DNA of 64,000 bases from the NCBI GenBank assembly GCA_026129135.1, contig JAHCIQ010000001.1:248001-312000 (forward strand). The letters run 5' to 3'. The DNA comes from Cyanobacteria bacterium TGS_CYA1 (lineage in GTDB: Bacteria; Cyanobacteriota; Vampirovibrionia; Obscuribacterales; Obscuribacteraceae). The position numbers were made by a program, and so were the translations under genes. Of this stretch, positions 24,113 to 32,009 are shown piece by piece. Each line of letters begins with the position of its first letter. The first letter of the stretch is position 1. Under the pieces are notes generated by a model. That model had not been told where the DNA came from, made no database searches, and saw nothing but the letters and a program-made list of their open reading frames with translations.

Positions 24113-26218
24113 ATGCTCACTTTCAGGGCTTTTAACCAGTTTGTATCGACTGTTTTACTGGTCATTTTCGCCATAAGCTCAGGCACAAGCTTGCCTGCTT
24201 GGTCTGCTCCATCGAATGCAAAAGACCTGTTTTATGAAGAACTGAAAGACGAGGACCAGGCTTGCGACGGCGGCATAACTGCCGCTTATTGTCTCGAACT
24301 GCACCGCGAAGGCGTGCCGGTTGCTCTTTGCAACAACCGATTTCCTTTCAAGAGCGGCGATGCCTTGCGTTTGCACCTGAAAACCAGTGCCAAAGCTTAC
24401 TGTTATATAGCAATGCAAGGCAGTACGGGCAAAAAAGCTGTTTTGTATCCGCCTCAAGGCGAGGACAACACTCTGGAACCAGGCAAAGAGTATGTTGTGC
24501 CGCCCAAAGGATTGATACGTTTCGACAATAATCCTGGCACCGAAAATATGGTGGTCATTCTTTCTCGTCAGCCACTAGAGCGAGAAAGAGCTTTGGGTCT
24601 GAAAGGTGCCAAAGTAGATGGCGATACACTTTCGGGGCTTCCCGAGCAAATTGGAAACGTCTCTGTCGTATCAGCCGATGGTTTTTATAAGTTAGGTGAA
24701 AAAACATCTGGCAGTGGGTTGGTTTATTTCAAAGGCGCCAGCGCTAACGAACCAACTGTAATTGAAGTAGCTCTCAGTCACAGTCCAAATGGCGAAGCAC
24801 CAAATGTAACACCAACCCCAGAGCCTCAACCACAACCTAACCCAACAGCTGTAGTGCCTGAACCTCAGCCACAGCCACAACCTCAGCCTCAGCCGCAACC
24901 GCAACCAGAACCCGGCAACGATGGCGGACGTGGTGTCAAAATCGCTTATCATCCCCGTTTTCTCAAAGGCGATAGAGAAGCTCAAGTATCCTGGGATCCC
25001 AAACTTTTTGGAGTTGGTGCTCGTGATCAATTTGTGCAAGGCATGAATCACTTGCTCTGCAATTATCACAGTCAGAATTTCTACAACTGCCTCTACGCTT
25101 CTGATCCACCCGGACAATATGGTAAAGAAGATAATGGCGATAGATACAAGCTTCAAGGCTGGGACGGTCCTGTCGTGATGAGCGAAGGAAAACCCGTATC
25201 TGCTCCAATGTTTAGAGCTGACGATGTGGCAGCGGTCGAAACCAAATTGAGTCCTGGATACTCAAACCTGGCAGTCGGTCCGCTCTGGCCTGGAGCGCAA
25301 CACAAAGCAGTAAACATTCACGACGTAAAAACAGGCTCTGAGTTCACTCAAGTTTTCGATGCAAACAATGCTCCACTGATTATTGCTGCAGACGTTCGTG
25401 CTGCCGTTTTTGGAATGAATGCTCCGGGCGGTCACGTGGTAAATGTAGTCGATAAAAGAGTCAAAAACGGCACCACCGAATTTTTATTGCTCAATCAATG
25501 GGGATTAAAATGCAACGGCTGGATTGGTGCGGATCAGCTCGTGTCGGCGATGAATTTTACCGATAAAGCTCACGACCAGTCAGTTCCGCCTCATCGAGCT
25601 TTTACGCCTGATGCGCCGAAGCCCGCTTCGGAAAGCCAGTATGCTCGAGTTCTTCCAGGCATTATGTCGGATGAAGAAATCAATAAACAGATGAGTAGCG
25701 TTCCCAAAACCAGAGCGATACTGCCAACCGGCACTGTGAGCGAGTATTCGCGCGACATCAAAACTTTCGAAGATGAAGCAAAAGAGCTCGTTGCGCATGT
25801 GAAAGACAGAAAAGAAGGTCTCAACCAAACCGAGACCACAAACTCACTTGCAGCAATCAACTTGATTTACGCAAGTGTCAACATGGATAAGAAAAGGCGT
25901 CGATACCCTTTTGATGACCAACGCAAGGCGCGCATTTTCCACGAAGCCAACCGCATGTTCAACGAAGCTGACAAAATATACGCTCAAGGATTCGATAAAG
26001 CGGACCGTAACAGAGCGCTTGCTTGTATGCTCCTCGATACTGCGTGTCCTGAGTTCATTTTCCAAGGTATGCACAACACTTGTAATGTCACAACCATCCT
26101 GCGCGTTGAGTTGATGAAGCGCCCAGAAGTAATGCTGAAGCGCTTTGTCGACATGTACACCAACGCCAATGGCGACTTAACGATTGTGATGCCCGAACTG
26201 CCAAAGCCGCAAGGCTAG
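24113..26218 (+). CDS. Exported DUF4384 protein with papain-like (possibly permuted) C-terminal domain
   Basis: The 701-residue protein has a signal peptide, a DUF4384 module (AKDLFYEEL at 36-44 to IEVALSH ending at H223) and a Pro-Gln dipeptide linker (about 235-268). The remaining 430 residues show GGHVVNVVDKRV with H441, then LLLNQWG with N461, like the His and Asn blocks of papain-type cysteine peptidases. The matching oxyanion Gln and nucleophile appear only later, FQGMHNTCNVTT with Q651 and C657, near the C-terminus. Normal order is Gln-Cys-His-Asn, so the domain may be circularly permuted. It may alternatively combine two unrelated pieces. It diverges from the DUF4384-caspase operon and ends at a strong terminator. 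GGGGA precedes the ATG. Confidence 0.8.
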   Translation: MLTFRAFNQFVSTVLLVIFAISSGTSLPAWSAPSNAKDLFYEELKDEDQACDGGITAAYCLELHREGVPVALCNNRFPFKSGDALRLHLKTSAKAYCYIAMQGSTGKKAVLYPPQGEDNTLEPGKEYVVPPKGLIRFDNNPGTENMVVILSRQPLERERALGLKGAKVDGDTLSGLPEQIGNVSVVSADGFYKLGEKTSGSGLVYFKGASANEPTVIEVALSHSPNGEAPNVTPTPEPQPQPNPTAVVPEPQPQPQPQPQPQPQPEPGNDGGRGVKIAYHPRFLKGDREAQVSWDPKLFGVGARDQFVQGMNHLLCNYHSQNFYNCLYASDPPGQYGKEDNGDRYKLQGWDGPVVMSEGKPVSAPMFRADDVAAVETKLSPGYSNLAVGPLWPGAQHKAVNIHDVKTGSEFTQVFDANNAPLIIAADVRAAVFGMNAPGGHVVNVVDKRVKNGTTEFLLLNQWGLKCNGWIGADQLVSAMNFTDKAHDQSVPPHRAFTPDAPKPASESQYARVLPGIMSDEEINKQMSSVPKTRAILPTGTVSEYSRDIKTFEDEAKELVAHVKDRKEGLNQTETTNSLAAINLIYASVNMDKKRRRYPFDDQRKARIFHEANRMFNEADKIYAQGFDKADRNRALACMLLDTACPEFIFQGMHNTCNVTTILRVELMKRPEVMLKRFVDMYTNANGDLTIVMPELPKPQG

Positions 26219-26238
26219 AAGCATTATCCGAAGATACT

Positions 26239-26270
26239 AAAAGAGGAAGGACTTTGGTCCTTCCTCTTTT
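26239..26270. terminator. Strong bidirectional rho-independent terminator
   Basis: A perfect 14-bp stem runs from 26239 to 26252 (AAAAGAGGAAGGAC read from 26239) and 26257 to 26270, with a TTTG tetraloop at 26253-26256. The plus-strand transcript ends in TTTTTCTTTT; the minus-strand transcript has an A/T-rich counterpart. It sits between the convergent genes ending at 26218 and 26293 and should stop both. Confidence 0.9.
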
Positions 26271-26292
26271 TCTTTTGATTTAAAGACAGTGA

Positions 26293-27048
26293 TTATTCGT
26301 CGTCTTTGTCTTCTTTAGCTTCAGCTTTAGGTTTGTCTTTCTTAGCTGTTTTGTTGCTTTTAGCGTGGTTGAGAGCGATGTCGATAGTCAAAGCTTTGTT
26401 TGGATCTTTGTTCACTACCAGTGTTTCGTTCTCTGCTTCTTTCTTATCTGTTTCGACAGTAAGGTTGCGAGCGCCATTGAATTTAGCACCATTCATCACG
26501 ATGCAAACGACGGTTCCGTCTGGAACTTTGTCGCTCTTTGTGTCTTCTTCGTGAGTGATTTTGACTGATTCTTTTGGTTTGTCTTGCAATTGTTTCTCAG
26601 GATCGATTTTGCTGCGCGAAACAATTACGCGTAGTGTTTCAAGTCCTGGTGTGTTGTCGAACTTCATATACTTGTCTTCGGTTGGAAGAACAACTTCTTT
26701 GTTCGCTTTGATTTTGTTGTCTTCTTTGTCTGCGGTGGGGAACAAAACGGCTTTGTCGCCTTTGCTTCCTTGCATCATGACGATGTAGGCATACGAATCA
26801 GCATTTGGTTTGACGTGAATTCGCAATTGATCGCCATTCAAAAATTTGTGTTTGTTGCTGACTCTTTGTTTTTTACCATCGCGCTCGAGTTCGAGCCAGT
26901 AAGACACACCCATATTTATAGGTTTGGTCGGCTTTTTGGCTTGCTCTACGAATAAGCTTCTAGCATTGTTTGTATCTGCAGCTTGAGCCAGTTGGGACAA
27001 AGTGGCAAGGGCTGCTAGCGAAAGGACGGCTGTCCTGGTTAATCTCAT
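26293..27048 (-). CDS. Exported stand-alone DUF4384 protein
   Basis: The 251-residue protein has a signal peptide ending AQAAD and a full DUF4384 module: ARSLFVEQA, NGDQLRIHVKPNADSYAYIVMMQ, AVLFPTADKED, LPTEDKYMKFDNTPGLETLRVIVSRSK. The closing motif IDIALNH (H228) is followed by a 20-residue Lys/Asp/Glu tail. No enzymatic motif is present. AGGAGG lies at normal distance from the ATG. It lies between the papain-like DUF4384 protein (convergent) and the all-TPR protein. Its upstream ATAGTCTAC motif is shared with the other DUF4384 operon, hinting at joint control. Confidence 0.85.
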   Translation of the reverse strand: MRLTRTAVLSLAALATLSQLAQAADTNNARSLFVEQAKKPTKPINMGVSYWLELERDGKKQRVSNKHKFLNGDQLRIHVKPNADSYAYIVMMQGSKGDKAVLFPTADKEDNKIKANKEVVLPTEDKYMKFDNTPGLETLRVIVSRSKIDPEKQLQDKPKESVKITHEEDTKSDKVPDGTVVCIVMNGAKFNGARNLTVETDKKEAENETLVVNKDPNKALTIDIALNHAKSNKTAKKDKPKAEAKEDKDDE

Positions 27049-27090
27049 GAAAACCTCCTGGATAACCTGATGAGAGTCCGCGGATGCGGC

Positions 27091-27121
27091 ATAGTCTACA
27101 TCATTTCAGTCTGTGAACCAA
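27091..27121 (-). promoter_or_regulatory. Promoter-like site of the stand-alone DUF4384 gene
   Basis: TAGACT (27098-27093, minus strand) with a poor upstream TTGGTT (27121-27116) 17 bases away. The 9-mer ATAGTCTAC at 27091-27099 is identical to that at 24069-24077. The -35 match is weak, so the call rests mainly on the shared motif. Confidence 0.3.
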
Positions 27122-27154
27122 ATCCGTTGTCATTAGGATCCGGCGCTGGGCTAG

Positions 27155-29311
27155 TTAGGGAAGAGTTTCGAGGCTTATCAGTCCTTTAGCAAGATAGTAT
27201 TCGTCGCACTTGTTATTGCCATTATCGACAACCCATTGCAATTGTTTTTTAGCTTCGTCTATTTTCTTTTGAAGCAAAAGCTCCATTCCAAGATAAGTAC
27301 GAGCTACTGTCGAATAAACAGGATCGCTTGATACAGAAACAATCTTGTCCATTTCGCCTTTGCCTGTGATGAAGTGGACCACATGAATCATATTCTTCTC
27401 GCCAGCAATTTCTTTTGCCTTGTCGAGCTCTTTTTGTGCTTCTTGTTCTTGCCCGGCGCATTTTAGATTCAGCGCGGCAAGCACGTGAGCACGCAAATTA
27501 ACATCGGGATCTTTGCCTACTTTAGATGCTTGCTTGAATGTTTCAGCTGAAGCCGAATAATTTTTCTGTAAGCATAAAGCGAGCGCTTTGTTTAGATATG
27601 GAGCAGGATCTTCGGTGGACAGCTTGATTGCGTGGTTGCTGTCTTCGATGCATTTTTTCAAATCATTCAAAATGAGATATGAAAAACCACGATCGACATA
27701 AGCCACGAAATCGCGCTTGTCCATTCGAATAGCTTCGTTGTATTCTTCGATTGCTTGCTCGTTTTTGCCGAGTACCTGAAGCGCGCTTCCCATCTGGCAA
27801 TGCGCTTGTCCACGCTCTGGGTCCAGTGACAGAACTTTTTTGAAATCTTCGATTGCTTTGTTGCCATCACCAAGTTCTATCTGCAAAATTCCTCTGCCAA
27901 GATAAGCATCAGCAAAATCTGGGTCCATTGCAATTGCAGCGTCATAATCTTTCATCGAGCCTTCGAGGTCTTTCAAATCGAGTTTGGCACCCGCTCTGTT
28001 GGACATTGCAGTGGCGTATTTAGGGTCAATTTCGAGCGCTTTGTTATAGTCTTCGATTGCGCCTTTTCTGTCGTCGAGGTCTTCTTTTATAAGACCGCGA
28101 TTGTTGTAAGCGTCTGCTTGTTTGCCATCTAATCTGATGCTTTCGTTGTAATCTTCAAGTGCGCCTTTTTTGTCGTGCAATTTGTCTTTAATATTGCCAC
28201 GATTGAAATAGGCATCAGCATTGTCTTTTTCGAGACGAATTGCTTCTGAAAAATCGTCTTTGGCACCAGCTAGATCGCCCAGATCTTCTTTGGTGACACC
28301 ACGCTCCAAATAGTTGTCGCTTACATTTGGTGCAAGCACAATCACTTTATTTTGATCTGCAAGCGCCGCTTTGTAATTTTCCATATCTTTATAAACTAGC
28401 GCACGCTCTGCAAAAGATGGAGAGTGTTTCGAGTTTAATGAAATTGCTTTGTTCAAATCTGCTAGAGCGCCTTCGAGATCGTTCTTTTGTCTTTTGGCTT
28501 TGGCTCTGGTTTCATAAGCCGACTCGTCTTTGGGATCCATCTCTATTGCTTTGGTGGCATCTTCGATTGTGCCGTCATAATCTTCGGCATCGAGTCTTGC
28601 TAAAGCACGGTTATAGACATATTCTGGATTGTCAGGATTTAGTTCTATAGCTTTGGTGTAATCTTCGATTGCACCTTTGTAATCTTCTGTCGCCACTTTC
28701 ATATTGCCGCGATTACCAAAGACAAACGATGTTGGATTTACCTCTGCGGCTATTTTGTAATCTTCAAGCGCGCCTTTCATGTCGCCCATCGCGCGCTTAA
28801 CTACACCGCGATTGCTGTAAGCGTCAGGATGTTTTGGATCGAGTCTGATTGCCTCGTTATAGTCTTGTAGTGCGCCTTCTTTGTCGCCGGCTTCCCATTT
28901 GGAAACGCCACGATTGTTGTAAGCATTTGCATAATTGGGATTGATTTCGATTGCTTTGTTCCAGTCTGCGACTGCGCCTTCTTTGTCGTTTGTTGCCCAT
29001 TTGAGCAAGCCGCGGTTGTACCAGACTTCGACTACTTTGGGGTCTAGTTCGATACTCTTGGAATAATCGTCTATGGCGGACTTGAGCTGGTCGAGCGAGC
29101 GCTTGATTCTGGCTCTTTCAAAAAAGTAGGTGGCGTTCTTGGACTCGAGCTTAATTGCTTCGTTTATCGCATCAAGGGATGCTTTCATGTCCTTTTGCTC
29201 GAAAAGCTTGTGACTCTTGTCAGCGAGTTCCTGTGCTGTTTCAGCCATTGCAACTGTGCCGGATAAAGCCAGAAAACCGGCTGCGGCAGCGCTCAGAAGT
29301 AACTTTTGCAC
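27155..29311 (-). CDS. Large exported all-TPR protein
   Basis: The 718-residue protein has a signal peptide ending in AMA and about 18 nearly perfect tetratricopeptide repeats from residue 25 to about 630, most of the form A-x-x-D-Y-x-x-A-I-x-L-D-P-x-x-x-x-A-Y-x-N-R-G. The repeat units are very alike (DYNEAIRLDPKHPDAYSNRG, DYNKALEIDPKYATAMSNRA), so the array has probably grown by recent duplication. It starts at GTG 29311 behind GGGGGA. The superhelix is likely a scaffold or peptide-binding solenoid in the periplasm. It is divergent from a TPR-caspase gene with an 86-base shared promoter region, so joint control is plausible. Confidence 0.9.
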   Translation of the reverse strand: MQKLLLSAAAAGFLALSGTVAMAETAQELADKSHKLFEQKDMKASLDAINEAIKLESKNATYFFERARIKRSLDQLKSAIDDYSKSIELDPKVVEVWYNRGLLKWATNDKEGAVADWNKAIEINPNYANAYNNRGVSKWEAGDKEGALQDYNEAIRLDPKHPDAYSNRGVVKRAMGDMKGALEDYKIAAEVNPTSFVFGNRGNMKVATEDYKGAIEDYTKAIELNPDNPEYVYNRALARLDAEDYDGTIEDATKAIEMDPKDESAYETRAKAKRQKNDLEGALADLNKAISLNSKHSPSFAERALVYKDMENYKAALADQNKVIVLAPNVSDNYLERGVTKEDLGDLAGAKDDFSEAIRLEKDNADAYFNRGNIKDKLHDKKGALEDYNESIRLDGKQADAYNNRGLIKEDLDDRKGAIEDYNKALEIDPKYATAMSNRAGAKLDLKDLEGSMKDYDAAIAMDPDFADAYLGRGILQIELGDGNKAIEDFKKVLSLDPERGQAHCQMGSALQVLGKNEQAIEEYNEAIRMDKRDFVAYVDRGFSYLILNDLKKCIEDSNHAIKLSTEDPAPYLNKALALCLQKNYSASAETFKQASKVGKDPDVNLRAHVLAALNLKCAGQEQEAQKELDKAKEIAGEKNMIHVVHFITGKGEMDKIVSVSSDPVYSTVARTYLGMELLLQKKIDEAKKQLQWVVDNGNNKCDEYYLAKGLISLETLP

Positions 29312-29397
29312 AATAATTCCCCCAACTTATATAATGGATTTTTATTATAATAGTGCCTTACATTAACGGAACCCCGATAAAAGTTGAACGCTTGACA
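29312..29397. promoter_or_regulatory. Divergent promoter region between TPR and TPR-caspase genes
   Basis: The 86 bases between the two start codons contain TTATATAAT and TTATTATAATAG, good -10-like boxes facing either way, plus the GGGGGA ribosome site of the minus gene. No clear -35 or operator palindrome was found. Joint transcription control of the two genes is suggested by the tight spacing. Confidence 0.4.
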
Positions 29398-31305
29398 ATG
29401 AAATTACCCAAATCAATTTGCTCGTTAGCACTAGTTTTGTCACTTATTAGCCCAATGGCGATGATTGAACCTGCAAGCGCCCAGTCGCAGTCGCAGATTC
29501 AAAATGTTCTTCAGCAAGCGGCTGGATTTGAAGCCCAGGGGCAGTATCAGGAAGCGGGAACGCTTTTGACCAATTCAATCAACTATAACCCTAAAAATCC
29601 CGCCTTCTGGAGTCTTTACCTCACTCGCGGGTTTATCTGGTTTCAATTAGGAAATATCGTTAACGCCGGAAATGACTTCGAAGCGGCTGGTACACTAAAT
29701 CCCAACGAGGGTCTGTGTTACATGGCGCGGGGGATGGCTTTTGCAGCGCTCGGCAATTTCGATAAAGCTTTGCTCGACATGAACGTAGCCATAAACAAGA
29801 AACCAAACGAAGCAAAATTCTGGTTTCAGCGTGCTTATGTTTACAGCCTCATGAATAATTATCCACAGGCTTTGGCTGATTTGGAAAAATCAGCCTCTCT
29901 GCGCACCACGCAGTATGAGCGCTCGTACGATCATGCTGCACGTGCCGTTGTTTATGGACGAAACAACGAATTCGATAAAGTCGAGCCCGAAGTTTCTGCT
30001 GCTCTGAACATTTTTAATTCATGCACCCCGGCCCAAAAAGTTGAGTCTGCTCCAGCGCTTTCAGAGTGTGCACTTGCTCGTGCATTAAAAGGCGATGAAG
30101 CAGGGTGCAAACAACTTATAGACTTGGGAAACAGTATTACTCCCATTTCGAATCTCACTCGTTCCAGGTTGCTTGCAATTACAGCTCTATGGAATGGCAT
30201 GCAAGGCAAAGTAGCTGAAGCAAATATGATTGGTCAGCAAGCAATTGCGCTGGCGCCGCAATATAAATGGGTCACAGCAATCAGCACTACTGCTGTTCAG
30301 GTGGCTCAGCAGAAAAGCGGTGGTGGCACAGTGGTGGCACAACAACCATACGTTTCACCTACATCTGTTGCGACTACCACTACCACTACTCAGACACCTA
30401 ATAAAACAACAACAGTCGTGACGCAGGGTCCAAAAGCAGCAGACAAGCCAATTGATGATAAATGGGCGCTTGTGGTTGGTATCAGTAAGTTTCAAGATGG
30501 AAGTATCGGCAGGCTCAAATACAGTGCCAAAGATGCCAAAGATTTCGCTGAATTTCTGGTGGCAAAATGTAATTTCAAGCGCGACCATGTTCGTCTATTG
30601 CTCGACGAACAAGCGACGCAGCGTCGCATTCTAGAAGAGCTTGGAGACAAGTTTTTGCCTCGTGTAGCTGACCCAAACGATCTGGTTGTCTTTTATTTCT
30701 CAAGCCACGGCAGTCCCGCCAAAGCAGATTCAAGTCAGGTTGAAAAAGGTTATCGACCCAAAAATTATTTGATTGCTTATGACACTTCCAAAACAAGTTT
30801 GTTTGCAAGTGGTATCAACGTAAACGATTTGACTCAGCTTATGAAAGAGCGCGTTCCCACCGATCGTATATTAATTGTTCTTGACGCCTGTCATAGTGGT
30901 GCTGCTGATGCAAATGCCAAAGACGGTGATGATCCGCGCAATATTGACCCCGAGCAAGTTGCTGGGACTGGACAAATGGTTATTTGTTCTAGTAAGAGCG
31001 ACGAGCGTTCATGGGAATCGAAGCGTTATGCAAACGGCGTCTTCACCAAACATTTGATGGATGCACTGGTCGAAAAACGTAAAATCAAAGATGCTTTCAC
31101 TCACATGGAAGACACAGTCGCACGCGAAGTCAAAGAAGACGAAGCTGCTCGCCAGACCCCCGTAATGAAAGACCAGTGGAGCGGTGCGGATGTGTCCCTT
31201 CTGGCTCAGCCATTCAAACCTCGCCCGTTTCCGCCTTCCGTGAAAGAAAAGCTCGCACCAGATAGCATGACGCTTTCGCCTGCTGCTTCAAGCCGCCCCA
31301 GGTAA
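29398..31305 (+). CDS. Exported TPR-caspase-like protease
   Basis: The protein has 635 residues from ATG 29398, chosen because it gives a signal peptide (MKLPKSICSLALVLSLISP...SAQS); a GTG at 29353 would add 15 residues and cannot be excluded. Four TPRs cover about residues 25-180, then a Thr/Val/Gln linker. The C14 domain begins DDKWALVVGISKF (about 350) and has H437 (FSSHGSP) and C498 (LDACHSG). Unlike the tandem pair at 14-18 kb it lacks the TonB-C-like domain. It is followed by a rhomboid gene 14 bases downstream on the same strand, probably co-transcribed. Confidence 0.88.
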   Translation: MKLPKSICSLALVLSLISPMAMIEPASAQSQSQIQNVLQQAAGFEAQGQYQEAGTLLTNSINYNPKNPAFWSLYLTRGFIWFQLGNIVNAGNDFEAAGTLNPNEGLCYMARGMAFAALGNFDKALLDMNVAINKKPNEAKFWFQRAYVYSLMNNYPQALADLEKSASLRTTQYERSYDHAARAVVYGRNNEFDKVEPEVSAALNIFNSCTPAQKVESAPALSECALARALKGDEAGCKQLIDLGNSITPISNLTRSRLLAITALWNGMQGKVAEANMIGQQAIALAPQYKWVTAISTTAVQVAQQKSGGGTVVAQQPYVSPTSVATTTTTTQTPNKTTTVVTQGPKAADKPIDDKWALVVGISKFQDGSIGRLKYSAKDAKDFAEFLVAKCNFKRDHVRLLLDEQATQRRILEELGDKFLPRVADPNDLVVFYFSSHGSPAKADSSQVEKGYRPKNYLIAYDTSKTSLFASGINVNDLTQLMKERVPTDRILIVLDACHSGAADANAKDGDDPRNIDPEQVAGTGQMVICSSKSDERSWESKRYANGVFTKHLMDALVEKRKIKDAFTHMEDTVAREVKEDEAARQTPVMKDQWSGADVSLLAQPFKPRPFPPSVKEKLAPDSMTLSPAASSRPR

Positions 31306-31319
31306 GCTATAAGGCTTGC

Positions 31320-32009
31320 ATGATACCACTACGCGACGATGTCCAATCAAGTATCGCACCGGCAATTAGCTGGCTAATAATCGTGCTTAACGCTTTTGCT
31401 TTCATGATTGAATTAAGTCAAGGGTCTGCATTGAATTCGTTCATAAGCGAACACGGATTGATACCGGCAGATTTTCTTGGACATTTTGGTGCGGGACAAA
31501 TCGTCAACGTTTTTACTTCTATGTTTTTGCACGGTGGATTCGCGCATATCATCGGTAACATGTGGTTCTTATTCATTTTTGGCGATAATGTCGAAGACCG
31601 AATGGGGCACATTGGTTTCTTATTCTTCTATTTGCTCACCGGAATTTGCGCTGCAATGGCTCAAGTATTTTTGAGTGGCGGCTCTAACGTTCCGATGATT
31701 GGTGCAAGTGGTGCCATATCTGGTGTGCTTGGCGCTTATTTCATTTTTTATCCTCATGCCACTGTGCAGGCATTAATGCCTATGGGTAGTTTTTCTCGCA
31801 TAGTACACGTGCCTGCAGGAGTTTTTCTGGGACTCTGGTTTGTTATGCAATTGGTGTCGCAATTCTCAAGTGCGCTTGGCGTTGAAGACAGCGAAACTGG
31901 GGGCGTAGCTTTTCTAGCTCACCTTGGTGGCTTTGTCGCTGGTATGGTTCTTGCCAAAGTGTTCGACAAACGCTCGGGCGGCGGCAAATCTTATGGCGAA
32001 TTCGCTTAA
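31320..32009 (+). CDS. Rhomboid family intramembrane serine protease
   Basis: The 229-residue protein has six or seven membrane helices. The catalytic serine motif GASGAISG (S130) and the helix-6 histidine (AHLGGFVAG, H201) are both present, and FLHGGFAHIIGNMWFLFIFG carries the family's H-x-x-x-N block. Rhomboids cleave transmembrane proteins within the bilayer. The gene follows the TPR-caspase by 14 bases and its stop overlaps the stop of the convergent VIT/VWA gene by four bases. A link to caspase release or activation is possible, but only by position. Confidence 0.92.
   Translation: MIPLRDDVQSSIAPAISWLIIVLNAFAFMIELSQGSALNSFISEHGLIPADFLGHFGAGQIVNVFTSMFLHGGFAHIIGNMWFLFIFGDNVEDRMGHIGFLFFYLLTGICAAMAQVFLSGGSNVPMIGASGAISGVLGAYFIFYPHATVQALMPMGSFSRIVHVPAGVFLGLWFVMQLVSQFSSALGVEDSETGGVAFLAHLGGFVAGMVLAKVFDKRSGGGKSYGEFA

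Noticed and set aside
24818..24915. CRISPR-like or minisatellite array
   Set aside because: The repeats are degenerate codons of a Pro-Gln linker inside a gene, without spacers.
28327..28650. Plus-strand frame of 107 residues inside the all-TPR gene
   Set aside because: It is antisense to a strongly conserved repeat protein and has no ribosome site or domain.
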